A stretch of 15,232 nucleotides of DNA from JBFELO01 sp041552055. GTDB lineage: Bacteria; Acidobacteriota; Thermoanaerobaculia; Thermoanaerobaculales; Sulfomarinibacteraceae. The position numbers and the translations under genes are program-made. Shown here one piece after another: positions 1-7,978 of this stretch (the first letter of the stretch is position 1; each line of letters opens with the position of its first letter). The notes beneath the pieces were generated by a model. It saw only the letters and a program-made list of their open reading frames with translations, was not told the origin of the DNA and ran no database searches. Location: the NCBI GenBank assembly GCA_041552055.1, contig JBFELO010000107.1, positions 1 to 15,232 on the forward strand, in the 5' to 3' direction.

Positions 1-506
1 ATCCGCGCAAAGGCTTCACCGTTGTCGAGCGGCATCTCGGGGCGGTGTTGGAGGATCTCTCGCTCTCGATTGAAGAGGTGTGGGGTGGACTATCGGCGAA
101 GAGAAATGCCCTCGCTGCCGAGGAGATCCCGGAGTCCCTGCAGCGAGCTTTGGCGACCGCCGCGACCAATCTCGAACGTGATCTGGAGGCCATCTGCCGG
201 GAAGCAACGGCGATGGATGGGTCCTTGGGGCAATTGGCTGACGGAGTGCACCGCAAGATCCAACATCAAATGAACGGACTCGAAAACAAAGTCATCCAGG
301 CCGCGAAGAAGAACCAGGACATCGTGGAACGAAAGCTGACGAAGTTGGAGAACAGGCTCTATCCCAATCGGCATCTGCAGGAGAGAGTCTTCAACGTCAC
401 TCCTTACCTCATGAAGTACGGCCTCTCCTGGCTGGAGCGGCTGTATCGGGCTGTTGACCTGACTCACTTCGACCATCAGGTCGTTGGTTGTGAGGTTGAA
501 GAATGA
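1..506 (+). CDS. bshC: Bacillithiol synthase BshC, C-terminal part (5' end outside window)
   Basis: This is the last step of bacillithiol synthesis: BshC is held to add cysteine to GlcN-malate in the cytoplasm. The frame is open from base 3 and ends at TGA 504-506, giving about 167 residues of a protein normally near 540, so only the C-terminal third is visible. What is seen: a long charged helical stretch with heptad character (residues LEDLSLSIEEVWGGL through KLENRLYPN), then the family-typical tail LYPNRHLQERVFNV-PYL-KYG. This matches the C-terminal coiled coil and tail of BshC as I know the family. The rest of the enzyme, including its nucleotide-binding-like domain, lies upstream. It is followed 15 nt later by bshB1 and then bshA, which strongly supports the call. 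No start can be chosen. Confidence 0.88.
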   Translation, partial: PRKGFTVVERHLGAVLEDLSLSIEEVWGGLSAKRNALAAEEIPESLQRALATAATNLERDLEAICREATAMDGSLGQLADGVHRKIQHQMNGLENKVIQAAKKNQDIVERKLTKLENRLYPNRHLQERVFNVTPYLMKYGLSWLERLYRAVDLTHFDHQVVGCEVEE

Positions 507-521
507 TCAATAGGGGGAAGA

Positions 522-1259
522 GTGAAGCTTGACGTCATCGCGTTCGGTGCGCATCCCGACGATGTGGAGCTCGGGTGCGGGGGGACGATCACCAAACTGG
601 GTACCGAGGGATACCGGACCGGGGTCGTCGCGCTGACCCGCGGTGAGATGGGCACCCGAGGTTCCGCCGAAATCCGCGCGAGTGAGTTCGCGGCCGCAGC
701 CAGGGTGATGGGCGTGTCCGTGCACAAGGCGCTGGACATGCCGGACGGACGCGTCGAGTTGACTTGGGAGAACAAGGTCAAGGTGATTCGGGAGATCAGG
801 GCTCATCAGCCGAGAATCGTTTTTGCACCATACTGGGTTGCCCGGCACCCTGACCACGAAGTGGCCTCCCGGATCGTCCGCGAGGCGAGCTATCTTGCCG
901 GTTTGAAAAAGCTCGATACCGGACAGGAAGCTCATCGACCTTTCAAAGTGCTCTTCTACCAGTCTCGCTTTGAGTTCTCACCGTCGTTTGTCGTCGATAT
1001 CTCCAGCTTCCATGAAAAGAAACTCCAAGCCATCAGGTCCTACGAGTCTCAGTTCAACGGCCCGAACAAGGAGGACCACGGAACGGACGTAACCCTGATC
1101 AGTAGGTCGGACTTCATCAAGCGCATCGAGACGAGGGATCGCCAGTATGGGACCTATGTCGGCGTCGAATTCGGGGAACCATTCCTCGTGCGGGAGGCGC
1201 TGAGAATTGATGACCCGGTTGACTTCTTCGGTCCAGAATGTCTGGAGACGATTCCATGA
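522..1259 (+). CDS. bshB1: Bacillithiol biosynthesis deacetylase BshB1
   Basis: Zinc-dependent LmbE/PIG-L-family deacetylase, 245 residues, the usual family length. In the pathway it removes acetate from GlcNAc-malate to give GlcN-malate in the cytoplasm. Seen: the N-terminal AHPDDVE motif with candidate metal ligands H11 and D14 and catalytic base D13, and a second motif HPDHE at 109-113 supplying H112, as in characterised PIG-L enzymes. The start is GTG 522, chosen because GGGGGAAG lies directly upstream (513-520) and the protein then begins MKLDVIAFGAHPDD, the normal distance to the motif. It lies 15 nt after bshC and its TGA overlaps the bshA ATG by four bases (ATGA, 1256-1259), implying translational coupling. 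The neighbouring bshA and bshC separate it from other LmbE deacetylases. Confidence 0.95.
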   Translation: MKLDVIAFGAHPDDVELGCGGTITKLGTEGYRTGVVALTRGEMGTRGSAEIRASEFAAAARVMGVSVHKALDMPDGRVELTWENKVKVIREIRAHQPRIVFAPYWVARHPDHEVASRIVREASYLAGLKKLDTGQEAHRPFKVLFYQSRFEFSPSFVVDISSFHEKKLQAIRSYESQFNGPNKEDHGTDVTLISRSDFIKRIETRDRQYGTYVGVEFGEPFLVREALRIDDPVDFFGPECLETIP

Positions 1260-2377
1260 AGATCGGAGTGCTCTGTTATCCGACGCATGGCGGGAGCGGT
1301 GTCGTGGCGTCGGAGTTGTCCATCGGGTTGGCAGAACGGGGGCACGAGGTCCACATCGTCAGCTACGCGACGCCCTTTCGCCTGCGGGGGTTTTACCCGA
1401 ACCTGTACATGCACGAGGTTGGTTTCACAACGTATCCGCTGCTGAGATACCCGCCATACGCCCTGGCCCTGGCGACGAAGCTGGTCGATCTGGCCGAATC
1501 CTTTCAGATCGAGCTGGTGCACGCCCATTACGCGATACCCCATGCCGCCAGTGCGTATCTGGCCAGGCAAATAATGAACTCACAAGGCCTCAAAACAGTT
1601 ACGACGCTCCATGGAACGGACATCACGCTGGTGGGCGCCGATGCTTCGTTCCAGAAGGTGATCAAGTTTGCCATCGAGGAATCGGACGGCGTGACGGCGG
1701 TCTCGCATTTCCTCAAACAACGCACCATCGAAGAGTTCGGGATCCAGCGCGAGATACGAGTCATCCACAACTTCATTGATCCCGCCCGCCCAGCGCTGAG
1801 TCGCAACATGTGTTCTCGCGAGACCTTGGCGCCACACGGAGAGAAGATCCTCATGCATGCGTCGAACTTCCGGCCGGTGAAAAGAACGGACGACGTCGTT
1901 CGCGTTTTTGCGCGGGTTCAAGAGCTCGTTACAGCTCGGCTCATCATGATAGGTGATGGCCCGCAGATCCGGAAGACTCAACAGCTGGTCGGCGATCTGA
2001 ACCTGAGCGACAAGGTGCATTTCTTGGGCGAGCAGGACCAGCTCGAACCGTTACTTTCTTGCGCTGATCTCTTTCTGCTTCCCAGCGAGCAGGAAAGCTT
2101 CGGCCTGACGGCACTCGAAGCCATGAACTGTGGTGTGCCGGTGATCGCGACCGATATCGGTGGGCTCCCCGAACTCGTTGCTCACGGTGAGACGGGGTAC
2201 CTGTTCCCCATTGGCGAAACCGAAAGGATGGCCGAGGCCGCGGTCGCTCTTCTGCGCGATCACGAACAACACGAAATCTTTGGAAGGAAGGCGCGGGATC
2301 GCGCCGTCCAGGTCTTCAACGCGAGACAGATCATTCCCCAGTACGAGGCGTTCTACGAGGAGGTTCTGCAGAGCTAG
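1256..2377 (+). CDS. bshA: N-acetyl-alpha-D-glucosaminyl L-malate synthase BshA
   Basis: GT4-family retaining glycosyltransferase of GT-B fold, 373 residues. It catalyses the first bacillithiol step, transferring GlcNAc from UDP-GlcNAc to L-malate. Seen: the N-terminal glycine loop HGGSGVVASELS (11-22), HAHYAIPHA (89-97), TLHGTDITLVG (117-127), the second Rossmann domain beginning near ASNFRPVKR (202-210), GDGP (233-236), and the E-x7-E motif at E280 and E288 within EQESFGLTALEA. These are BshA-like rather than generic GT4 features. The start is ATG 1256; an in-frame GTG 18 bases upstream would only prepend MSGDDS and lies deeper inside bshB1. The four-base overlap with bshB1 and three-base gap to the next gene place it mid-operon. 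I see no broken motif. Confidence 0.95.
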   Translation: MKIGVLCYPTHGGSGVVASELSIGLAERGHEVHIVSYATPFRLRGFYPNLYMHEVGFTTYPLLRYPPYALALATKLVDLAESFQIELVHAHYAIPHAASAYLARQIMNSQGLKTVTTLHGTDITLVGADASFQKVIKFAIEESDGVTAVSHFLKQRTIEEFGIQREIRVIHNFIDPARPALSRNMCSRETLAPHGEKILMHASNFRPVKRTDDVVRVFARVQELVTARLIMIGDGPQIRKTQQLVGDLNLSDKVHFLGEQDQLEPLLSCADLFLLPSEQESFGLTALEAMNCGVPVIATDIGGLPELVAHGETGYLFPIGETERMAEAAVALLRDHEQHEIFGRKARDRAVQVFNARQIIPQYEAFYEEVLQS

Positions 2378-2380
2378 ACC

Positions 2381-4078
2381 ATGAGTACTATCGACTGGTT
2401 TGTGATGGGCGCCGCAATTGTTTTCGTAGTCGCCTTTGGTGTCTGGAGATCGCGCGGGAAAACAGACATCGATGGCTACATCCTGGCGAACAGGTCCACA
2501 CCCTGGTACACGATCACCCTCTCGATCATGGCCACACAGGCCAGTGCGATCACCTTTCTCTCCGCTCCCGGCCAGGCATACGTGGACGGCATGCGTTTCG
2601 TGCAGATCTATCTGGGGCTTCCGATCGCCATGGTGATCCTCTCCGTCACCGCCGTTCCGCACTTCCACAGGCTCAAGGTGTATACGGCCTACGAATTCCT
2701 CGAACAGCGTTTCGACGTCAAGAACCGTACGCTGGGAAGCCTTCTCTTCCTGACTCAGCGGGGCCTGGCCTGCGGCTTCACCATCTTCGCCCCTTCACTC
2801 ATCATCTCCGTCCTCCTGGGGTGGGATATCCGCTTGACGATTTTGGTGATCGGCGGATTGGTGACTCTCTACACAACCATCGGCGGGACCGACGCCGTCA
2901 ACAAGACACATTTCTTGCAGATGGGGATCATCACGATGGGTATGGGGGCGGCGCTCGTCATGATCCTTCGCCTCTTGCCTCCCGACATTTCCTTCCTGGA
3001 CGCCACCAATGTGGCCGGGAAGATGGCAAGGCTGAACGTCATCAACTTCGCGTTTGACTGGAAAGACAGGTACAACGTCTGGTCGGGACTCATCGGCGGC
3101 ACTTTCTTGGCTCTCTCCTACTTTGGAACCGATCAATCACAGGTACAGCGATACCTTTCTGGCCGCTCGATCACAGAGAGCAGATTTGGTTTACTGGCCA
3201 ACGGCGTGTTGAAGATCCCCATGCAGTTCTGCATTCTCTTCATCGGAGCGATGATCTTCGTGTTCTTTCAGTTCGTAACGCCGCCGTTGTTTTTCAACCC
3301 GGTCGAGTCCGCCAAGGTGAAAAACGGCGCTTACTCCCAGGCGTACGAACAGTTGGAGTCCGAGTTCGAGCAGCTCCACGATGAGAGACAGCCGCATATT
3401 CGGGAGATGCTCTCCGCGATGGAGGGCAGCGAGGAAGCGGACTTGGAGCAAGCGCTGAAAACGCTCGAGCGATCCCGGTCTCAGGAGCAACAGCTGCGTC
3501 AGGAAGCCGCTTCGCTGATCGTTCTGTCCGATCCAGGGGCCGATACCAACGATATCAACTACATCTTTCTGAGCTTCGTCATCAACTATCTTCCGGTGGG
3601 TCTGGTGGGGCTGATTCTGGCGGCGATTCTCTCGGCTTCGATGTCATCCACGGCCGCGGAGCTGAACGCGCTGGCGTCGGTCTCGCTGATCGACATCTAT
3701 CGACGGGTTTTCAAACCCGGTGAATCCGATCGTCACTATCTCACCGTTACGAAGGTCTTTTCGGTGTTTTGGGGCGCCTACGCGATAGGCTTCGCGATGT
3801 TCGCCAACAGCCTCGGTTCTCTCATCGAGGCCGTCAATATTCTCGGGTCGTTGTTCTACGGTTCGATCCTGGGGATTTTCCTGATCGCATTTTCGTTCAA
3901 AAGAATCGGCGGAGATGCCACGTTTGCCGCGGCAATCATCGCGGAAGCCGTGGTCCTGGCATGTTTCTTCTTCAGCGAGATCCCCTATCTGTGGTTCAAC
4001 GTGATCGGTTGTGCCGTGTTGATCGCAGTCGCACACCTTCTCAACCCTCTGTTTTCTCCGGAGAGGAAACGAATCTGA
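2381..4078 (+). CDS. Sodium:solute symporter (SSS family) with a charged helical insert
   Basis: Integral inner-membrane symporter of the SSS/SLC5 family, 565 residues, expected to couple Na+ entry to uptake of an unidentified solute. Seen: a first membrane segment at 5-22, family-like A-T-Q-A-S-A-x-T-F-L at 51-60, GTDQSQVQRYLSGRS (249-263), and the SSS signature ILSASMSSTAAELNALA-SLIDIYRR at about 416-442. More membrane segments lie near 72-95, 127-147, 150-168, 178-198, 233-248, 275-300, 392-418, 455-475, 484-506, 512-531 and 536-555. Odd: a hydrophilic, Glu/Gln/Arg-rich stretch at about 306-375 with coiled-coil character is inserted between membrane segments. The gene follows bshA after three bases, so it is probably co-transcribed; a role in thiol physiology is inference only. 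Its own Shine-Dalgarno is weak (GAGGAGG at 2357-2363 is too distant), consistent with coupling to bshA. Confidence 0.88.
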   Translation: MSTIDWFVMGAAIVFVVAFGVWRSRGKTDIDGYILANRSTPWYTITLSIMATQASAITFLSAPGQAYVDGMRFVQIYLGLPIAMVILSVTAVPHFHRLKVYTAYEFLEQRFDVKNRTLGSLLFLTQRGLACGFTIFAPSLIISVLLGWDIRLTILVIGGLVTLYTTIGGTDAVNKTHFLQMGIITMGMGAALVMILRLLPPDISFLDATNVAGKMARLNVINFAFDWKDRYNVWSGLIGGTFLALSYFGTDQSQVQRYLSGRSITESRFGLLANGVLKIPMQFCILFIGAMIFVFFQFVTPPLFFNPVESAKVKNGAYSQAYEQLESEFEQLHDERQPHIREMLSAMEGSEEADLEQALKTLERSRSQEQQLRQEAASLIVLSDPGADTNDINYIFLSFVINYLPVGLVGLILAAILSASMSSTAAELNALASVSLIDIYRRVFKPGESDRHYLTVTKVFSVFWGAYAIGFAMFANSLGSLIEAVNILGSLFYGSILGIFLIAFSFKRIGGDATFAAAIIAEAVVLACFFFSEIPYLWFNVIGCAVLIAVAHLLNPLFSPERKRI

Positions 4079-4312
4079 GTTGCCACTCTCGGATGATGGG
4101 TGCGACGTTTGGCATTGTTCAACGCGGTCAATTTATCTGGCAAGAAAAATCAAGCGATCCCGCGGTGCCTGTGAACAGGGCGGCGACGTTTTGCCAGCAA
4201 GATTGCCAAGAGCACGAGCGGCAGGACGAGGAGGAGTGAGATGCTCGATGTTACCGACATGGCTCAGATCAGGCCAGCCCGGGGTTCGAGACACAGGACG
4301 AGGAGGGCAACC
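4079..4312. other. Intergenic stretch with a 13-nt repeat carrying Shine-Dalgarno sequence
   Basis: I see no convincing gene here. A short open frame on the + strand ends at TGA 4237-4239 but resembles no family I know and largely overlaps the symporter end. The notable feature is a perfect 13-nt direct repeat, CAGGACGAGGAGG, at 4222-4234 and 4294-4306. Each copy precedes an ATG (4241 and 4313), and these two ATGs are in the same frame 24 codons apart. Confidence 0.5.
4294..4306 (+). promoter_or_regulatory. Shine-Dalgarno deciding the start of the MBL pseudogene
   Basis: AGGAGG at 4301-4306 lies six bases before ATG 4313, giving the protein start MNTDIYRFKVGAFD, which suits the MBL-hydrolase N-terminus. 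A second copy of the same 13 bases at 4222-4234 precedes in-frame ATG 4241, which would add 24 low-complexity residues with no family resemblance. Confidence 0.6.
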
Positions 4313-4805
4313 ATGAACACCGATATCTATCGCTTCAAGGTGGGGGCTTTCGACTCTGTGGCTGCCAGCGATGGCACGTTTGCCTACACGGATCAGAGCT
4401 TTTTCATCAATGCGCCAAGAGAAAGGCTGGAGCACGCTCTCCTGGAGCACAGTTTCCAGCCGGGAGAGATCAAGGCACCGTGGACCTGTCTGTACATCAA
4501 TACGGGGCAGCATCGGGTGATGGTGGACACCGGGGCACACTCCGGGCCACATGACGCTGGAGGTTTCTTCGGGCAGTGAGCGATGGCTCCACATCTCCGA
4601 CGCGGCTCTCAATCCGATCCATCTGGAACAGCCCGAATGGTACCCCGCCTTCGACATCGCGCCGGAGCAGGCCAGGATCACCAGGCGTCAGCTGCTCGAT
4701 CGGGCCGCCGCGGAGAAGGCCCTTATCATGGCCAGTCACTTCCCTTTCCCGGGTCTGGGCCGTGTCATCCGGCGGGGAGAGGCGTGGCAGTGGCTGCCGA
4801 TGTAG
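4313..4805 (+). pseudogene. MBL-fold metallo-hydrolase, disrupted by an out-of-frame internal deletion
   Basis: The remains of a metallo-beta-lactamase-superfamily hydrolase lie in two frames. The first part (ATG 4313, stop at 4577-4579) gives an N-terminal beta-sandwich start: KVGAFDSVAASDGTF, then LYINTGQHRVMVDTGA, the usual D-T-G strand before the metal site. The second part, in the +1 frame, reads GHTPGHMTLEV from 4533, which is the third-metal-ligand motif and its strand, and continues through ISDAALNPIHLEQPEWYPAFD and ASHFPFPGLGRV to TAG 4803-4805. Missing is everything between D-T-G and the PGH motif, including the HxHxDH zinc motif, probably a little over 100 residues. The join is near 4530-4534. 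The N-terminal product would end after 88 codons and cannot bind metal, so the gene is almost certainly inactive. A single-base sequencing error cannot explain the missing core. Confidence 0.85.
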
Positions 4806-5304
4806 CCGACTAGTTACTGCACCGTTCAAGCCGTGTCGGTCGACTTCCTGCCTAGCTGTAAACGCGGCTCGGGGTCGAGCCGGGTTCGGCGGCTGGCGGG
4901 GGAAGATAGACCACGACTGAATATTGGTGATATGCGGCCTCGATGCGGATTGTGATCGGCGTTTGGCGTGTGTGGTGTCTCTGCAAAGAACTCGTCGAGC
5001 ACTCTGGGTGGCTTTGCCGAACCTCAGAGCTGCGTCCTGGGTACCGATGATGGGATCGCGGACCTTGGGCGGACCAGCGCGGAGGATCGAATCCCCGCGA
5101 GGCGTGGTGCCAGTGTCGGCATTTTTTCGAGTCGCGGATGACACCATAGTGCGCAGGCCGGGTTTCGTACGTCGAGCGCCTGACCCGTGCCTGACTACGG
5201 CATCGAAGCGACCGCTGGAGGAGGCCGTAACGAGAACTGACGTCCGTGGTCCGCTGCTGGAGGCCTCGGCCGACCGCGACTCGGTGTGGGGAGTCGGCCT
5301 GTCG
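4806..5304. other. About 500 bases without a convincing gene
   Basis: This stretch separates the MBL pseudogene from the next gene. The + frame leading into the hypothetical gene is open from TTG 4924, but its translation (MVICGLDADCDRRLA and onward) has no recognisable domain, and a comparably long frame is open on the other strand. I treat it as non-coding or degenerate. A GC-rich hairpin lies near its start (4865-4882). No tRNA or other RNA gene could be folded. Confidence 0.5.
4865..4882 (+). terminator. GC-rich hairpin after the MBL pseudogene, possible terminator
   Basis: CGGCTCG and CGAGCCG form a perfect 7-bp stem closed by the four-base loop GGGT. It begins 59 bases after the pseudogene stop. 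No T-run follows, so it does not meet the intrinsic-terminator pattern; it could assist Rho-dependent termination or be incidental. Confidence 0.3.
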
Positions 5305-6288
5305 GTGGGCTGTGCGTGCGGGACCCATGTTCCTGTCGTGAAGAGACGATGCCGCGTCTGCAGTTCCAGGAATCCGCTGGCTCGCCTGATGAGGAATCGG
5401 AGGAGAGTGGAACGCTGGATCGGCCGACGTGTTGATGCTCGACTCCTAGCGCAGATCGACGAGGCGGACGGGATTCGGGCGGTCGTGCAACGGTACGAGA
5501 AGAGGTTGGCCCAGATCGCGCTGCATCCGCTGCCTGAAAGGCGGCGTCGGGAGGACGCGAGGAGCTACGTCAAACGGTGTCTGGAATTCATCCCGTACAT
5601 GTTCGAGAACTGCTCGCCGGCACCGGTGGCCCGGGAGATCGATGATCAGCTCCGCGCCTCGTCTGCAGCCATTTCAGAGATCGCGTTCGCCGGGATCGAG
5701 CGCATCGTCGGCAGTGGGACAGGAGTGCCGCCGGCGGCGGTCGCCGAGGACGCTGTGCGCGAGCACGCACGACGACTTCTTGAGGACCTGAGCGGGCTGC
5801 TGGTTCCTTACGTCGAGGCGCTCAAGGTGATGAAGATATACCACGACAGGATGGTCAAGGCATGGGAGGCGGCTCGCCCGATTTTCGAGCGGCCAGTGCC
5901 GTCGGGGACGCTTGGTGCTGCCTGGGCGAAGGTTCGAGCTACCGTCAATCCCATCGGCCCTTTCTTGAGATTGGGCACGGCGATCTGGCAGAACTACCAC
6001 GAAAGGGAGACGTTGCATCGGCTGGAGGCCGAAATCGTTCGTTTTCACGAGCAGGCCACCAGGTTCCGCACTGAGAGCACGATCCTGGAAAAACGCCGAA
6101 GAATGCTCAACAAGGATTGGCGACAGTCACTCACCAAACATGTCACCCGCAGATTGCGGGAGCACATAGCCGAAGCCGAGCCGAGCTCCCGGCAGGCGAT
6201 GGTCGACCGTGTGTTGGCTCAACACGGATTCGGGAAACGGATCCGCAGACTGCGATCCACACCTATCGAGAACGTTGTACAAGGCTAA
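5305..6288 (+). CDS. Hypothetical protein with an N-terminal Cys4 knuckle and long helical body
   Basis: I do not recognise this family. With GTG 5305 as start it has 327 residues. The N-terminus shows C-x-C-G-T-H, then R-C-x-x-C about a dozen residues later, a plausible zinc knuckle or short zinc ribbon, followed by an Arg-rich segment (RLMRNRRRVERWIGRRV). The remainder is soluble and strongly helical, with charged stretches such as RETLHRLEAEIVRFHEQATRFR near the C-terminus suggesting a coiled coil. No signal peptide or clear membrane helix is seen. The start is uncertain: the frame is open to TTG 4924; GGGGAG at 5288-5293 is 11 bases before GTG 5305; ATG 5389 would lose the cysteines. I chose the start that keeps the Cys motif at the N-terminus. 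It stands alone, 118 bases before the next gene. Nucleic-acid binding is possible from the Cys/Arg content, but that is speculation. Confidence 0.55.
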   Translation: MGCACGTHVPVVKRRCRVCSSRNPLARLMRNRRRVERWIGRRVDARLLAQIDEADGIRAVVQRYEKRLAQIALHPLPERRRREDARSYVKRCLEFIPYMFENCSPAPVAREIDDQLRASSAAISEIAFAGIERIVGSGTGVPPAAVAEDAVREHARRLLEDLSGLLVPYVEALKVMKIYHDRMVKAWEAARPIFERPVPSGTLGAAWAKVRATVNPIGPFLRLGTAIWQNYHERETLHRLEAEIVRFHEQATRFRTESTILEKRRRMLNKDWRQSLTKHVTRRLREHIAEAEPSSRQAMVDRVLAQHGFGKRIRRLRSTPIENVVQG

Positions 6289-6406
6289 CCCGGACAGACC
6301 ACACCAACCAGAACATCCGAGCGATGACCTCGGTGGTCGACGAGTCGTCCGGCCGGTAGTGCTTTAGAATCTGTGCGACGTCACACAAGAGAGGCGGAGA
6401 GGGACC

Positions 6407-7978
6407 ATGAGGCTTCACTTCGGCGCGCGGCATTGTGCGGCTCCACTGTTGGTGATTGGGTTGCTTTTTCCGGTGAGCGGGTTGTCGCAGCAGCCGACAC
6501 CGGAGGAGATCGATGACTTGGCGGCACGGGCCATGGAGGCCTTCCGGACGCCGGGGATCGCCATCGGTGTCGTGCAGGGCGGGGAGCTCGTCTACGCCGA
6601 GGGACATGGAGTGCGGGAGGTCGGGCGGCCCGATTTGGTGGACGCCGACACCATCTTTCAGATCGCTTCACTGACCAAGGCCTTCACAGCGGCCGCGCTC
6701 GGCATCCTGGTGGACGAGGGCAAGCTCGATTGGGACGACCCGGTCATCGACTACTTGCCGGATTTCCGAATGTACGATCCGTGGGTCACCCGCGAGTTCA
6801 CGATCCGGGATCTGTTGACCCATCGCAGCGGGCTCGGCCTCGGCGCCGGCGACCTCCTGTTCTGGCCCCGGGCGAAATCAACGTCAGGAGACATCATCAG
6901 GGCGATGCGTCACCTCGAGCCGGAGACCAGCTTCCGCACCGCGTACGCCTACGACAACCTGCTGTACGCGATCGCCGGTGAGGTGGTCGGCGCCGTCTCT
7001 GGTGTGGCCTGGGAGGACTTCGTGGAAGGCCGCATCATGCAGCCGCTCGGGATGACCCAATGTCGGTCGCTGCCCGATCGGGTGGAGGGCCGACCGAACC
7101 GGGCGACGCCGCACATGGTGGTGGATGGTGATCTCGAGACCACCTTCTTCAGTGGTGGGGGCGCCACGGCGGCGGCAGGGGGGATCAACTGCAACATCTC
7201 GGGGCTCGCCAGGTGGGCGGCGATGCACCTCTCCGGCGGCGCACTCCCGGACGGCGGCCGGCTGCTGAGCGAGGAAACCCACGAGGAACTGTGGAAGCCG
7301 GTGACGCTGATGCCCGTGCGTGACGAGGCGCGCGAACACGGCCGATCCCACTTCAGCGCCTATGCCCTGGGTTGGAACCTCGAGGACCTCTACGGCAACC
7401 TCTACGTGAGCCACAGTGGAGCCCTGCAGGGGATGACGTCCCACATCGCCATGCTTCCCGAGAAGGACGTGGCCGTCATCGCGTTGTGCAACCAGTGGAG
7501 CCGCGCGCCGCGCGCCGTGACGTCGGAGATTCTGAACGCGTACGTTTCAGAGACACCGGAAGACTGGGTGAAAATCCTCGCGGACGCCCAAGCCGAGCGC
7601 TCCGAAGAGGCGAAGAAGGCAGTCGAGGAGGCGTTCGCCGACCGCGACGCAGACAGCACGCCGACCCTGCCACTCGAAGCCTACGTCGGCACCTATCGTG
7701 ATTCATGGTACGGCGACGTTTTCGTGGATGAGGGCGAGGACGGCCTGGTCATGAGGTTCAGCAGGTCGGAGCTGCTGACGGGCACGCTGGAGTACTTCCA
7801 GTACGACACCTTTGTTGCCCGCTGGCTCGACCGCAGCCTCTACGGTGACGCCTACGTTACCTTCACGCTCGGGGCCGACGGCGAGGTCGAGGCGATCCGG
7901 ATGAAGATGCTCTCGCCCGACACCGACTTCTCCTTCGACTTCCACCATCTCGACCTCCGGCGGGTGGTGGAAGAGTGA
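6407..7978 (+). CDS. Exported serine hydrolase, class C beta-lactamase family
   Basis: Serine hydrolase of the beta-lactamase/penicillin-binding-protein superfamily (AmpC/EstB/D-aminopeptidase type), 523 residues. Seen: an N-terminal signal peptide (about 1-27, cleavage near GLS-QQ), the nucleophile motif S88-L-T-K91, the second motif Y182-D-N184, and H336-S-G338 in place of K-T-G, as is usual for the non-lactamase members. A C-terminal beta-rich domain from about 420 to 523 resembles the lipocalin-like appended domain (DUF3471 type) of such hydrolases. It probably acts in the periplasm on peptides, D-amino-acid amides or esters; the substrate cannot be read from sequence. ATG 6407 is preceded by GGAGAGGG (6395-6402). 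The stop overlaps the next start as GTGA (7975-7978), so the two are translationally coupled and likely functionally linked. A true beta-lactamase role is unlikely given the HSG motif and extra domain. Confidence 0.9.
   Translation: MRLHFGARHCAAPLLVIGLLFPVSGLSQQPTPEEIDDLAARAMEAFRTPGIAIGVVQGGELVYAEGHGVREVGRPDLVDADTIFQIASLTKAFTAAALGILVDEGKLDWDDPVIDYLPDFRMYDPWVTREFTIRDLLTHRSGLGLGAGDLLFWPRAKSTSGDIIRAMRHLEPETSFRTAYAYDNLLYAIAGEVVGAVSGVAWEDFVEGRIMQPLGMTQCRSLPDRVEGRPNRATPHMVVDGDLETTFFSGGGATAAAGGINCNISGLARWAAMHLSGGALPDGGRLLSEETHEELWKPVTLMPVRDEAREHGRSHFSAYALGWNLEDLYGNLYVSHSGALQGMTSHIAMLPEKDVAVIALCNQWSRAPRAVTSEILNAYVSETPEDWVKILADAQAERSEEAKKAVEEAFADRDADSTPTLPLEAYVGTYRDSWYGDVFVDEGEDGLVMRFSRSELLTGTLEYFQYDTFVARWLDRSLYGDAYVTFTLGADGEVEAIRMKMLSPDTDFSFDFHHLDLRRVVEE

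Noticed and set aside
4079..4239. Short frame ending VPVNRAATFCQQDCQEHERQDEEE before the MBL pseudogene.
   Set aside because: It mostly overlaps the symporter end, has no family resemblance and no good start signal.
5081..5100. tRNA T-arm-like sequence GGATCGAATCCCC.
   Set aside because: The flanks do not form a 5-bp T stem with the proper loop, and no acceptor, D or anticodon arms fit around it.
4852..5328. 158-codon minus-strand open frame in the gene-poor stretch.
   Set aside because: No Shine-Dalgarno, no recognisable motif, and the composition looks like a random GC-rich shadow.
6365..6370. TAGAAT as a -10 box for the serine hydrolase gene.
   Set aside because: No acceptable -35 lies 16-18 bases upstream, so I did not annotate a promoter.
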